NCBI GenBank assembly: GCA_030446485.1
Contig: JAUJNF010000001.1
Span: forward strand, 477,964 to 541,963
From: Thermoleophilaceae bacterium
GTDB lineage: Bacteria > Actinomycetota > Thermoleophilia > Solirubrobacterales > Thermoleophilaceae
DNA length: 64,000 nt
Direction: 5' to 3'
In this document: positions 27,839 to 37,963 of the stretch, in pieces
How the letters are laid out: the number at the start of each line of letters is the position of its first letter
Numbering within the stretch: position 1 is the first letter of the stretch
Program-made: the position numbers and the translations under genes
Notes under the pieces: generated by a model
The model's input: the letters and a program-made list of their open reading frames with translations, nothing else
Database searches by the model: none
What the model was told of the DNA's origin: nothing

Positions 27839-28629
27839 GCGACGGGATACTGCGCTTCGCGACGCTCGACGCCGGCGCCGTCGAGATCCTGCTCTGCGAC
27901 GCCGACGGCAACCTCTTCCCATCCGAGGAGCCGGCGTTTGCCGCCTCCACGACCGTCACGAACCGGTTGTTGGCCGAGCTCGGGATCGACCGCACGTTCA
28001 CGCCGGACTCGTTGCGGCGGCGCGCGGTGGGCATGAACTTCCGGTCGACCATGTTGGCGCTCGCGGGCGAGGCCGGCGTGGCGATGGACCGGGACGGCCT
28101 CGAGCGGTGGGTGGTGGCGGAGCAGCGGGCGGTGGTCGAGCACCTCGGATCCCTGCTGCGCCCGGATCCCGAGGTGCACGCCCCGCTCGCGGGCCTGGGC
28201 CGGCGCTTTGGCCTCGCGGTCGTCAGCTCTAGCGCGACGGCGCGCCTCGCCGTGTGCTTCAGCGCCTCCGGCCTCGACCACCTCTTCCCGCCCGAGGTGC
28301 GCTTCAGCGCGGAGGACTCGCTGCCCGTGCCGACGAGCAAGCCCGATCCGGCGATCTACGCGTTCGCCGGGCAGCGGCTTGGCGTGGCCGGCCCCGCCGG
28401 GCTCGCGGTGGAGGACGCGGTTGCCGGCGCGCAGTCGGCGATCGCCGCAGGCTTTCCCACCGTAGGCAACCTGCAGTTCGTCCCGCCGGACGAGCGCGAG
28501 GAGCGGACCAGGGCGCTGCGGGAGGCGGGCGTCGTCGCGGTCGTGCCGTCGTGGCGGCATCTTGCGCTGCTGCTCGGCGGTGACGGGGAGCCCGGTACAC
28601 CGGTGACGACGGGGGAGACGACCGCCTGA
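27835..28629 (+). CDS. HAD-superfamily phosphatase/phosphoglucomutase-like protein
   Basis: LLCDADGNLFPSE, VVSSSATARL, KPDPAIYAFA, VEDAVAGAQSA; TTG start overlaps the upstream stop (TTGA). Confidence 0.82.
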   Translation: MSDGILRFATLDAGAVEILLCDADGNLFPSEEPAFAASTTVTNRLLAELGIDRTFTPDSLRRRAVGMNFRSTMLALAGEAGVAMDRDGLERWVVAEQRAVVEHLGSLLRPDPEVHAPLAGLGRRFGLAVVSSSATARLAVCFSASGLDHLFPPEVRFSAEDSLPVPTSKPDPAIYAFAGQRLGVAGPAGLAVEDAVAGAQSAIAAGFPTVGNLQFVPPDEREERTRALREAGVVAVVPSWRHLALLLGGDGEPGTPVTTGETTA

Positions 28630-28661
28630 CGGGCATCGGGCCGGTCGACCACGGCTGCCGG

Positions 28662-29183
28662 CTACTGGGCGGCCTCGTTTGCCTCGGCCACCAGCGAGCG
28701 CACGTCCAGAGGGGCGGTGAACATGGCGAGACCACCGTCGGGGCTGCGTGGCCACTCCGACTCGGGGCGGTCCCGGTAGAGCTCCACCCCGTTGTCGTCG
28801 GGGTCACGCAGGTACACCGCCTCGCTCACGCCGTGGTCCGACGCCCCGTCGAGTCCGATGCCCGCATCGAGGACTCGCCGCACAGCGTCCCCCAGGGTGG
28901 CCCGGGTGGGATAGAGGATCGCGTGGTGGAAGAGGCCGGTCGCGCCCGGCGGAGGCGGGGATCCGCCTGCGCTGTACCACGTGTTGAGGCCGATGTGGTG
29001 GTGGTAGCTCCCCGCGGATATGAAGGCGGCCTGGCCGTGCCATATCTGCTGGATCTCGAAGCCGAGCACTCCCACGTAGAACGCCAGCGCACGGTCGAGG
29101 TCGCCGACCTTCAGGTGGGTGTGTCCGATCCTCACCCGCGGGTCGATGCCGCCCGGGGCGCCCGCGGGCTCCGCTCCGCTCAC
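28662..29183 (-). CDS. VOC/glyoxalase family dioxygenase-like protein
   Basis: IGHTHLKVGDLDRALAFYVGVLGFE, SYHHHIGLNTW, YLRDPDDNGVELYRDRP. Confidence 0.87.
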   Translation of the reverse strand: MSGAEPAGAPGGIDPRVRIGHTHLKVGDLDRALAFYVGVLGFEIQQIWHGQAAFISAGSYHHHIGLNTWYSAGGSPPPPGATGLFHHAILYPTRATLGDAVRRVLDAGIGLDGASDHGVSEAVYLRDPDDNGVELYRDRPESEWPRSPDGGLAMFTAPLDVRSLVAEANEAAQ

Positions 29184-30184
29184 TGGTACATCACGAAGTC
29201 CGCCTCGGGCCGCAGGCGCAACACCTGCGCCGGGCTGAGCAGGCCCCGGTCGAGGCTGTAGAAGAGCGAAAAGCCGTTGAAGAGCCGGTCGCGGCTCAGC
29301 CGCGCGTAGCCTCGCCTCTTGGCGGGGCCGCTGCCGATGCCGTCGAAGTTGATCAGCGACGCCACCTCCGGCCGCGTGGCGATCCGCTCGCGATCCGGCA
29401 GGCTGGGCGACCGGTACTGGTGGAGCACGAGGAGCTTCTGCGGGAGATCTTCTTGGCGCACCAGGCGGCCGAGATATGCCGATACCGAGTTGACGGTGGC
29501 CGCCCGGAGCACGCCGTCGGTGCGGCCCGGCACGCCCCGCGGTCCCACGTTCCACTCGGGGTCGATCGCGAGGTCGACATCCGGTTCGCGCAGCCACGGG
29601 GCCAGCACCCTCACCTCGGCGAGCGGCTTCGAGCGCCCCGGCTGGACGTCGAGGATGAGCCGGGCACCGACGCGTCGCGCGGCCCGAAGGTAGGTCCTGA
29701 TCACGGTGCGCGACTGGCGCGAGCGGTGCATGCCGTCTCGACCGGCGTCGGCCGTCGCGATGGCTGCCACCAGGTTGAACGCGGGGATGACCGGCCGCTC
29801 CCCGCGTCGGTCGTAGGGGGCCGCCTGCTCGACGAGCCGCTCCGCGGCGGCACTGGCGCTCAGGCGCCCGAGAATCGATCTGGTGAGCTGCGGCGAGCCC
29901 CAGAACGACACCACCCGGCTATCCGGGAAGATGTCGCCGCCGGACGCGTCGTCGTCCGGCGGGGGTTCGGCGGGGGTCTGCTCGAGCTGGTCCGAGCCCG
30001 CGGCCGAGGCCTGCGGACGGTTCAGCTCATGGCTATGCGGAGGAGCCGGGCGCTCCGCGGACGGACCACCCGCAGCCCCCGCGGCCGCGGGGGCGAGCGC
30101 GGCCACGGCCATCGCGAGCGCAAGCGCCAGGAACGCGGCGCGCGTCCGAACCGGTCGAGATCCTGTTTTGGTTCCCGTCGTCAC
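29180..30184 (-). CDS. secreted conserved hypothetical protein
   Basis: N-terminal signal peptide; VSFWGSPQLTRSILG, LILDVQPGRS, VDLAIDPEWNV. Confidence 0.7.
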   Translation of the reverse strand: MTTGTKTGSRPVRTRAAFLALALAMAVAALAPAAAGAAGGPSAERPAPPHSHELNRPQASAAGSDQLEQTPAEPPPDDDASGGDIFPDSRVVSFWGSPQLTRSILGRLSASAAAERLVEQAAPYDRRGERPVIPAFNLVAAIATADAGRDGMHRSRQSRTVIRTYLRAARRVGARLILDVQPGRSKPLAEVRVLAPWLREPDVDLAIDPEWNVGPRGVPGRTDGVLRAATVNSVSAYLGRLVRQEDLPQKLLVLHQYRSPSLPDRERIATRPEVASLINFDGIGSGPAKRRGYARLSRDRLFNGFSLFYSLDRGLLSPAQVLRLRPEADFVMYQ

Positions 30185-30332
30185 GGGCGGGCAGGGTAAC
30201 GACCGTCTAGCTGCGAGCGTGTCGGCGGCGTGCTGACCCAGCGGGCTCTCGAGTCCTTACGAACTCGTGCAGCCGGCCCTATCGTCGGCAGGGCGGGGCT
30301 ACCCTTGGTCGACCAGCCGAAAGGGAAGTCAC

Positions 30333-30983
30333 ATGCTCTTCACCCGCCGAAAGACCACCATGCCCGACCCCGCGGACGCCCTGCCCGGACGCGACCGCGA
30401 GATGCGCGTTCCCGACAAGCATTTCGTGAAGGGCACGCCGCTCAAGCCGCCCTTCCCGGACGGCGTCGAGACGGCCATGTTCGGCCTCGGGTGCTTCTGG
30501 GGCGCCGAGCGCGTGTTCTGGCAGGCCGACGGCGTGTACTCGACGGCGGTGGGCTACGCCGCCGGCCACACGCAGAATCCGACCTACGAGGAGGTGTGCA
30601 GCGCCCGCACCGGCCACAACGAGGTCGTGCTCGTGGCCTATGACCCGAAGGTCATCCCCTACGAGCGGCTGTTGCAGCTCTTCTGGGAGGGGCACAACCC
30701 GACGCAGGGGATGCGCCAGGGCAACGACGTCGGCACGCAGTACCGCTCGGGCGTCTACACCTACACCGACGCTCAGCAGGAGGCGGCGGTGGCCTCGCGC
30801 GAGCGTTACCAGAGCGCGCTCGCCGACGCCGGCCACGGTGAGATCACCACCGAGATCGTCCCGGCGCCGCCCTTCTACTACGCCGAGGACTACCACCAGC
30901 AGTACCTCGCCAAGCAGCCCAACGGCTACTGCGGCCTGGGCGGTACGGGCGTGTCCTGCCCGGTGGGGCTGGCCACCGCTTAG
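30333..30983 (+). CDS. msrA: peptide-methionine (S)-S-oxide reductase
   Basis: [54 protein letters not shown]. Confidence 0.95.
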   Translation: MLFTRRKTTMPDPADALPGRDREMRVPDKHFVKGTPLKPPFPDGVETAMFGLGCFWGAERVFWQADGVYSTAVGYAAGHTQNPTYEEVCSARTGHNEVVLVAYDPKVIPYERLLQLFWEGHNPTQGMRQGNDVGTQYRSGVYTYTDAQQEAAVASRERYQSALADAGHGEITTEIVPAPPFYYAEDYHQQYLAKQPNGYCGLGGTGVSCPVGLATA

Positions 30984-31009
30984 ACGCGCCTCGGGACAGC
31001 GGCGGGGGG

Positions 31010-31447
31010 GTGCCCACCGTCTGGACGATCGGCTACGAGCGCCTGCTCCCGGCGGAGCTCGTGGCCGAGGTGGAGGCCGCAGGCGTTCAGCGGGTGATCG
31101 ACGTGCGCTACCGGCCGCAGTCGCGCCGTCCCGGCATGTCGAAGACCCGCCTGGGCGAGACGCTCGGCGAACGTAGGATCGCCTACGAGCACCGCCGCGC
31201 GCTGGGTACGCCTCCCGACCTGCGCTGGCTGTACCGGGCCGGCCGCACCGCCGAGGCGGCGGCCGGCTACCGGCGCCACGTCGAGGACAGCGCGGCGGAC
31301 GAGCTCGACGCCCTGGCCGCCGAGCTCGACTCGGGGCCCCGTACGGTCCTCCTGTGCCTCGAGGCTGACCCCGCGACGTGCCACCGGCGGGTGATCGCCG
31401 ATGCGCTGCGAGCGCGTCTACCTCGGCTCGTGGTCGTGGATCTGTAA
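31010..31447 (+). CDS. DUF488 family protein
   Basis: [49 protein letters not shown]. Confidence 0.87.
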   Translation: MPTVWTIGYERLLPAELVAEVEAAGVQRVIDVRYRPQSRRPGMSKTRLGETLGERRIAYEHRRALGTPPDLRWLYRAGRTAEAAAGYRRHVEDSAADELDALAAELDSGPRTVLLCLEADPATCHRRVIADALRARLPRLVVVDL

Positions 31448-31522
31448 CCGGCGCGAACACGATCCGGGCCGGGGCCGCCGCACCCCCCGCCGCTCAGGCC
31501 GAGGTCGGAATAGGGTGTCCCC

Positions 31523-31972
31523 ATGGGAGTGATCAGCGGCGAGCGCACCGTCGAGATCGACGCGCCGGTGGAGCGGTGCTACGACATCGCCGCCGACATC
31601 GAGCGAGCCACCGAGTGGCAGGGCTCCCTACGTGACGTCGAGGTGCTCGAGCGCGACGCCGAGAAGCGGGCGATGGTGGTCGAGACCGAGTCCGACGCCA
31701 AGGTCAAGACCGTGCGCGCACGGCTGCGGTTCTCCTACGAGCCGCCGAGCCGCATCCGCTGGACCCAGGAGAAGGGCGACACGAAGTCGCTCGAGGGTTC
31801 GTGGCGGCTCGAGGACCTCGGGGGCGGGCGCACCCGCGCCACCTATGCGCTGAGCGCCGACCCCGGCCGCGTCCTCGGCATGCTGCTGCGCGGCCCGGCC
31901 GAGGGCAAGGTGCGCGACTTCCTGCTGGGCGGGGCGGCGGAGGGGCTGAAGAGGCACGCCGAGCGCGGCTGA
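31523..31972 (+). CDS. SRPBCC family protein
   Basis: ERTVEIDAPVERCYDIAADIERATEWQGSLRDVEVLERD. Confidence 0.83.
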   Translation: MGVISGERTVEIDAPVERCYDIAADIERATEWQGSLRDVEVLERDAEKRAMVVETESDAKVKTVRARLRFSYEPPSRIRWTQEKGDTKSLEGSWRLEDLGGGRTRATYALSADPGRVLGMLLRGPAEGKVRDFLLGGAAEGLKRHAERG

Positions 31973-31989
31973 GGCGCGGGCCGTGCGCT

Positions 31990-32631
31990 TCAGCGCGAGC
32001 GCCGCCCGCGCTGCGGCCGGGTGCCGCCGCTCAGCATGTCGAGAGCCCAGTCGGCGTTGGCCAGCAGCCGCTCCACGGGGTAGCGCTGCGGGTCCGTGAG
32101 CAACAGCCGTACGGCCTCGTCGGAGACGGCGCTGAGCATCCGCGCGGTGAGCTCGGGATCGGGCGGCTCGCGCTGCGGCAGGAGCCCGGGACGCACCGCG
32201 GCGGCCAGGTGCGCGATCACCGCGTCGCGCCCGCGGGCTATGTGCTCTCGCAGCGACGCCGGGGCGCCGTCGGGCGGCATGAGCACGAGGCGCCAGGTGT
32301 CGGGGTTCGCCTCGGCGGCCTCCAGGTAGCCGCGCAGCCCCGCGATCAGCAGCTCGCGCGCGTCCCCCCCGGCCAGGCTGCCGGGCAGCGTCGGCGCCAC
32401 CTGCTCGAGGGCTCGGCCGGCCTCGCGCTGGACGAGCGCCTCGAGCAGGTCGCCGAGATCACGGAAGTGGCCGTACACCACGGGACGGGTGATGCCGGCC
32501 TCGCGGGCCACGGCCTCGATCGAGACGGCGTGGAACCCGTCGCGGATCACGAGGCCCCTGGTCACGTCGAGCAGCTGCTCGCGACGCTCCTGCCCGGTCA
32601 TGCGTACGGTGGTGCGGGAGGCGACGGCCAT
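31990..32631 (-). CDS. TetR family transcriptional regulator
   Basis: REQLLDVTRGLVIRDGFHAVSIEAVAREAGITRPVVYGHFRDLGDLLEAL. Confidence 0.9.
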   Translation of the reverse strand: MAVASRTTVRMTGQERREQLLDVTRGLVIRDGFHAVSIEAVAREAGITRPVVYGHFRDLGDLLEALVQREAGRALEQVAPTLPGSLAGGDARELLIAGLRGYLEAAEANPDTWRLVLMPPDGAPASLREHIARGRDAVIAHLAAAVRPGLLPQREPPDPELTARMLSAVSDEAVRLLLTDPQRYPVERLLANADWALDMLSGGTRPQRGRRSR

Positions 32632-32662
32632 AACGGTTGACGCGTATCCTACATACCTGTAA

Positions 32663-32684
32663 GTTACGCCTTCGTAAGCGTAAC
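32663..32684. promoter_or_regulatory. putative TetR operator in divergent intergenic region
   Basis: GTTACGC-CTTCGTAA-GCGTAAC: 7-bp perfect inverted repeat. Confidence 0.6.
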
Positions 32685-32708
32685 GACCCGGAGCAGCGAG
32701 GAGTCAGA

Positions 32709-34241
32709 ATGACGGCGACCGAGGAGCAGACGAACGCCCAGGACGGTGCCGGCGCGCCACCGGATCAGGTGGACGTCGCGGTGATCGGCAGCGGCTTCTC
32801 GGGACTCGGTATGGCGATACGCCTGAAGCAGGAGGGCCTCGACGACTTCGTGGTGCTCGAGCGCGGCGACGAGGTCGGGGGCACCTGGCACTTCAACACC
32901 TACCCCGGCTGCGCCTGCGACGTGCCGTCCCACCTCTACTCCTACTCCTTCGCCCTGAACCCCGACTGGAGCGAGACCTATTCGCGCCAGCCCGAGATCG
33001 GTGCCTACCTACGTCGTTGCGCCGACGACTTCGGCGTCCGGCCGCAGATCCGCCTCGGCTGTCAGGTGACCTCCGCCGCGTGGGACGAAGAAGACGGCCG
33101 CTGGGACATCGAGACCACCCGCGGAAGCCTCCGCGCCCGGGTCCTCGTGGCCGCCCCCGGGCCGCTGTTCGAGCCCAAGTGGCCGCCGCTGCCCGGCCTC
33201 GACCGGTTCGAGGGCCACGTCTTCCACTCCGCGCGCTGGGACCACGACCACGACCTTGCCGGCAAGCGGGTGGCCGCTATCGGCACCGGCGCGTCGGCCA
33301 TCCAGTTCGTGCCCGCGATACAGCCGGAGGTCGAGCGGCTGCACGTGTTCCAGCGCACGGCGCCCTGGGTGATGCCCCACACCACCCGCAGCACCAAGCC
33401 CCTGGAACGCCGTCTCTACAACGCGGTGCCCGCGCTCCAGCGCCTCGCGCGCGGCGGCGTCTACGTAGCGCGGGAGTCGCTCGTGCTCGGCTTCGTGAAG
33501 AGGCCGAAGCTGATGGGAGTGGTCGAGCGGATCGCGCGCCAGCACATGCGCCGGCACATCTCCGATCCCGCGCTGCTCGCGAAGGTCACGCCCGACTACA
33601 CGATTGGCTGCAAGCGCATCCTGCCGTCCAACCGGTGGTACGAGGCGCTCGTCCAGCCGAACGTCGAGCTGGTCACCGACGCCATCGCCGAGGTGCGCCC
33701 GCGCTCGATCGTCACGAGCGACGGCAGCGAGCACGAGGTCGACACCATCATCTTCGGCACCGGGTTCCGGGTCACCGAGATGCCGGCGTCGAGCTTCATC
33801 CGCGGGCGTGACGGCCGGACCCTCGCCGAGACCTGGGGCGGAAGCCCCCGTGCCTACCGCGGCGCCACCATCGCGGGCTTCCCGAACCTGTTCATGCTGC
33901 TCGGCCCCAACACCGGTCTCGGCCACTCGTCGATGATCTACATGGCCGAGTCTCAGATCGCCTATGTCATGGACGCCCTGCGCGTAATGGCCGAGCGTGG
34001 GGCCACGGCGGTGGACGTGTGGGCCGACGTCCAGCGCGACTACAACGCGCGCATCGACGCCCAGCTCGAGGGCACCGTCTGGAACACCGGCTGCTCCAGC
34101 TGGTACCTCGACGACACCGGCCGCAACGGCACCCTGTGGCCGGACTGGACCTGGCGCTTCCGCCAGCGCACCGCGCGCTTCGACGCCGAGAGCTATCGGC
34201 TGCGTTCGAGGTCCGAGAGCCGCACCGCAGTCCCGGCATGA
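32709..34241 (+). CDS. Baeyer-Villiger-type flavin-containing monooxygenase
   Basis: GSGFSGLGMAIRL, FEGHVFHSARWDHD (FxGxxxHxxxW), GTGASAIQFVPAIQP. Confidence 0.92.
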   Translation: MTATEEQTNAQDGAGAPPDQVDVAVIGSGFSGLGMAIRLKQEGLDDFVVLERGDEVGGTWHFNTYPGCACDVPSHLYSYSFALNPDWSETYSRQPEIGAYLRRCADDFGVRPQIRLGCQVTSAAWDEEDGRWDIETTRGSLRARVLVAAPGPLFEPKWPPLPGLDRFEGHVFHSARWDHDHDLAGKRVAAIGTGASAIQFVPAIQPEVERLHVFQRTAPWVMPHTTRSTKPLERRLYNAVPALQRLARGGVYVARESLVLGFVKRPKLMGVVERIARQHMRRHISDPALLAKVTPDYTIGCKRILPSNRWYEALVQPNVELVTDAIAEVRPRSIVTSDGSEHEVDTIIFGTGFRVTEMPASSFIRGRDGRTLAETWGGSPRAYRGATIAGFPNLFMLLGPNTGLGHSSMIYMAESQIAYVMDALRVMAERGATAVDVWADVQRDYNARIDAQLEGTVWNTGCSSWYLDDTGRNGTLWPDWTWRFRQRTARFDAESYRLRSRSESRTAVPA

Positions 34242-35056
34242 GCCGCCGGGTGCTCATCACCGGCGCGGCCAGCGGGATCGGTGCGGCGGCGGCGGGCGAG
34301 CTGCGTTCGCGCGGCGCCCGGGTTGTGGGTCTCGACCTGGTCGGCGACGGCGCCGACATCATCGCGTGCGACGTCCGCGACCAGTCCGCGGTCGACCGCG
34401 CCGTGGCCGAGGCGATCGAACGGCTGGGCGGCCTCGACGTCGTGATCAACAACGCCGGCATCGGGACGCCACAGAGCGCGGGGCTTGCCCCCGACGCGGG
34501 CGCCCGCGCGGTGATCGAGGTGAACCTGCTCGGGCCCTGGCGGGTCACCGCCGCCGCGCTGCCGGCGCTGCGCGAGTCGCGCGGCCGGGTTGTGAACGTG
34601 GCCTCCGGGCTCGCCCACCTCAGCGTGCCCTTCGCGCCGGCGTACTGCATGAGCAAACGGGGGCTCGTGGCCTACTCGGACGCGCTTCGCCTCGAGGAGG
34701 GCGACGCGATCTCGGTGACCACCGTCTACCCGGGCTACATCCGGACGCCGATCCATGCGGCCTCCCAGGAGCAGGGGCTGGCGCTCGAGGGCATCGTGCC
34801 GGTCGAGCCGCTCGAGGCCGCGGCCCGGGCGCTCGCGCGCGCCGCCCTGGAACGGTCTGTGCGAGACCTCGCCACCACGCGCCGGGGGGCGCTTGGATAC
34901 GCCCTGGCCCGGCGTGCGCCGCGCCGTCTCCTCGACCTGCTCGTGATCACGCGGTTCCGGACAGCGGCCCGCGCCGGCCGCTTTGACGGATCTTCCCTCG
35001 CGAGCAGGCTGGTGGCGCGCTACGGCACCCGCAGGCGCCGGCTCACGCGCGCCTGA
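34238..35056 (+). CDS. short-chain dehydrogenase/reductase
   Basis: VLITGAASGIGAAAA, VINNAGIG, YCMSKRG; ATGA overlap with BVMO. Confidence 0.9.
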   Translation: MSRRVLITGAASGIGAAAAGELRSRGARVVGLDLVGDGADIIACDVRDQSAVDRAVAEAIERLGGLDVVINNAGIGTPQSAGLAPDAGARAVIEVNLLGPWRVTAAALPALRESRGRVVNVASGLAHLSVPFAPAYCMSKRGLVAYSDALRLEEGDAISVTTVYPGYIRTPIHAASQEQGLALEGIVPVEPLEAAARALARAALERSVRDLATTRRGALGYALARRAPRRLLDLLVITRFRTAARAGRFDGSSLASRLVARYGTRRRRLTRA

Positions 35057-35083
35057 CGATTGGCCGGCCGGCCGGCCTGCGAC

Positions 35084-36559
35084 TCAACCCGTGAAGCGCG
35101 GGGCGGGCCCAGGCCGTCGCGGGGCCGGTCCAGTCCGTTGCGCGGCTCGAACGTCGACCGTGACAACGGCGGAGCGCAGTCCGGAGCTCGTGAAGCGTGC
35201 GCGGTGTCGGCCCCGGCTCAGGCGGGCAACCATCGTAGCCCGGCCTCGGTCGTCGGTGCGTACCTTCCGGCCGGCGAACCGGATCGTCGCGGCGGCGAGC
35301 GGCCCGGTCGGCGTGGAGGCGGTGAAGCGGAAGCGCGTGCGCTGCCGTGCCCGGGCGCGCCGCGGGGTCACGGCGCCGGTGATGGCCACGGGACGGGCGG
35401 CCGTGCAGCTGCCGGGTAGCTGAAGCTCGAAGGGGAGCGTGGCGGTCAGCGCACAGCCCGCCCGCGTGCGGATCGACACCGTGCCAGAACCGGCCCCCGC
35501 GAGCCGATCGCCCGCGCGGGTGAATGTCTCCAGCTCCTCGGGCGGCGCGTCGAAGCGGTAGCTGAGGCCCCACATGTCCCCGGTCTGGGCCACGGTTCGG
35601 TAGGTCCAGTCGCCCGGGCTCTCGACGACAGGTGCGAAGAAGCCCCACTCGATGGCGTCGCGCAGGTGCTGGCGCCAGTAGGGCCAGTCGTGGATGCCCT
35701 GCCTCGGGCGGTAGGTGGTGTCGACTCCCGACGCGCGCGCGGCCGCCACGAGGTCGTCGGACTGGGGCCGCAGGCCGGCCTCCACCGCACCCCCGCCCAC
35801 GATCGTCGCCGGCGCGCTGGCCACGCCGGGCTCGGGCGTGCCGTCTCCGACCGTGACGTACAGCCGCGTCGAGCGCAGGTTGTCGGTCAGCCGTGGCGGG
35901 TTGTGGCCGGTGGCGTAGAAGGCGTCCGGGGGACCGAAGATGTTCTCGTAGGAGCCACCCAGGAGCGACAGCGCAGGCGCGACCTCGGGCCGCTGGTGGG
36001 ACACGAACCCCGAGAAGCTGGCGGAGGAGCCGAAGTAGCCCGGCAGCTGCGTGGCGAGGAACGTCGAGCCGAGGCCGCCCATCGACAGGCCGGCGATCGC
36101 GTGCCAGCGGCGCCCCGGCCGAATGCTGAAGCGCTGCTCCATCAGCGGAATCAGCTCGTCGAGGTAGTAGCGCTCCCAGCCCGGGTCGCCCCGGCGCCCC
36201 CCGTTCCACCAGTTGGTGTAGAAGCCGCGGGCGGCCTCGGGCATCACCACGATGCCCTCGAAACCCCGGGCCGTGTTCATGATGTCGCCCCGCGCGGGCC
36301 TGGCCCAGGCGTCGTAGGCGTCGCCGACCCCGTGGAGGAGATACAACACGGGATAATCGCGCGCCTCGTCGTAGCCGTCGGGCAGCAGGACGTTGGCCCG
36401 CAGCTCCCGCGGGTGGTCGCTGCCGTTGAAGCTGACCCGGCTCGCGTCGACGTTCACGCTGGGCGCCGCGACCGTGACCAGCCGCTGCTCCGCGCTCGCC
36501 TGCGCGGGCAGCAGCGCGAGCGCCATCGCGATGAGGAGCACAACTGCTGAGCGGCGCAC
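35084..36559 (-). CDS. secreted esterase (esterase D-like) with C-terminal Ig-like region
   Basis: YPVLYLLHGVGDAYDAW, WHAIAGLSMGGLGSTFLA, signal peptide. Confidence 0.85.
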   Translation of the reverse strand: MRRSAVVLLIAMALALLPAQASAEQRLVTVAAPSVNVDASRVSFNGSDHPRELRANVLLPDGYDEARDYPVLYLLHGVGDAYDAWARPARGDIMNTARGFEGIVVMPEAARGFYTNWWNGGRRGDPGWERYYLDELIPLMEQRFSIRPGRRWHAIAGLSMGGLGSTFLATQLPGYFGSSASFSGFVSHQRPEVAPALSLLGGSYENIFGPPDAFYATGHNPPRLTDNLRSTRLYVTVGDGTPEPGVASAPATIVGGGAVEAGLRPQSDDLVAAARASGVDTTYRPRQGIHDWPYWRQHLRDAIEWGFFAPVVESPGDWTYRTVAQTGDMWGLSYRFDAPPEELETFTRAGDRLAGAGSGTVSIRTRAGCALTATLPFELQLPGSCTAARPVAITGAVTPRRARARQRTRFRFTASTPTGPLAAATIRFAGRKVRTDDRGRATMVARLSRGRHRARFTSSGLRSAVVTVDVRAAQRTGPAPRRPGPAPRFTG

Positions 36560-36633
36560 CGGTTAAGTACAGCACGGCGCGCCGAGGCATGGGCCGTAGC
36601 CCGCGGCCGCCTCCCCGCGGGTAGGCTGCCGTC

Positions 36634-37521
36634 GTGGCCACCGAGCTCAACCGCAAGGTCTCGCCGTTCGAGCCGCTGATCGATGCGCTCGAGGGGGCGG
36701 CGGGCCTCGACGCACCGGCCCAGGCGGTGGGCAAGAAGGTGCGCGCGACGTTCCAGCCGGGACCGGTCAAGGACGCTCTCAGCGGCACCTGGCTCGGCCA
36801 CGCGCTGCACCCCGTCCTCACCGACGTGGTGATCGGCTCCTTCCTGAGCGCCTCGCTGCTCGACCTCCTCGGCGGAGATGACGATGGCCGCGCGGCCGAG
36901 CGGCTCCTCGCCGTCGGGCTGGTCGCCTACGTGCCGACCGCCCTAACCGGGGTAACCGATTGGGCCGACAGCGAGTTGGGCGATCCGCGCGTGCGGCGCG
37001 TCGGCCTCGTGCACGCCGCCTCCAACGCAGCGGCGGCGGCGTTGTACACCGCTTCGCTGCGCGCCAGGCGCCGGGGCGAGCGCCGGCGGGGCAGCGTGTT
37101 CGCCCTGGCCGGCGCGGCGGTGCTCGGTGGCGGGGGCTATCTCGGGGGGCATCTCACGATGGCGCGCGGCACCGGGCCGAACCAGACCGCGTTCGACCCC
37201 GGGCCCGACGAGTGGACGGCGGCGCTCGAGGCCGGGGACCTGGTCGCGGGCGAGCCGAGGCGAGTGGTGGTTGACGACACGCCGGTGCTGATGCTCCGCC
37301 ACGAGAAGGGCATACACGCGCTGCACGATCGCTGCTCGCACCGAGGCTGCAGCCTCAGCTCGAGCGAGATCGAGGGCGAGGTGGTCACCTGCTCGTGCCA
37401 CGGCTCGCGCTTCGACCTGCGCGACGGCTCGGTGCTGCGCGGCCCGGCCACCGCGCCGCAGCCGGCCTACGACGTGCGGGAGAGCGAAGGCCGGATCGAG
37501 ATTCGCGTCAGGGCTTCCTAG
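36634..37521 (+). CDS. DUF2231-like membrane domain fused to Rieske [2Fe-2S] domain
   Basis: LGHALHPVLTDVVIGSF; CSHRGCSLSSSEIEGEVVTCSCHGSRFDLRDG. Confidence 0.87.
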   Translation: MATELNRKVSPFEPLIDALEGAAGLDAPAQAVGKKVRATFQPGPVKDALSGTWLGHALHPVLTDVVIGSFLSASLLDLLGGDDDGRAAERLLAVGLVAYVPTALTGVTDWADSELGDPRVRRVGLVHAASNAAAAALYTASLRARRRGERRRGSVFALAGAAVLGGGGYLGGHLTMARGTGPNQTAFDPGPDEWTAALEAGDLVAGEPRRVVVDDTPVLMLRHEKGIHALHDRCSHRGCSLSSSEIEGEVVTCSCHGSRFDLRDGSVLRGPATAPQPAYDVRESEGRIEIRVRAS

Positions 37522-37537
37522 GGCCCTCGCCGGCGCG

Positions 37538-37909
37538 TCAGTCCGTCCACCAGTTCTGGATCACCTCGCCGTCCCCGTCGTGACGGGGGCCGAAGGCGAG
37601 CAGCTCGATGCCGTCGGATCCGGCCTCGAACGCACGAGTCACTCCGGGTGCCACGCGGATCGCGTCTAGCGCCTCGAGCCCGACGATCTCGTCGTCGAGC
37701 TTGACGCGACCGGAGCCGGCAAGCACGACGTAGACCTCCTCGGCGTTCTCGTGCCTGTGCGCGAACGCGTGGCGCTTGCCACCCTTGAGGCGGTGGTAGC
37801 TGACCCCCGTGTGCTCGGTGGCGAGCTCGTCGTTGGCGAACCTGGCCTCCTGCACCTCACCGAGCCCGAAGGTCGGAGCAGAGTCCTCCACGTGGGTGAG
37901 CTTCTTCAC
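37538..37909 (-). CDS. cupin domain protein
   Basis: HAFAHRHENAEEVYVVLAGSGRVKLDDEIV. Confidence 0.88.
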   Translation of the reverse strand: MKKLTHVEDSAPTFGLGEVQEARFANDELATEHTGVSYHRLKGGKRHAFAHRHENAEEVYVVLAGSGRVKLDDEIVGLEALDAIRVAPGVTRAFEAGSDGIELLAFGPRHDGDGEVIQNWWTD

Positions 37910-37963
37910 CGTGTACAGGGGGGGTCATCCAGGCCTTCCTTCCGTTCCGGAGTGCTCGGGCGC

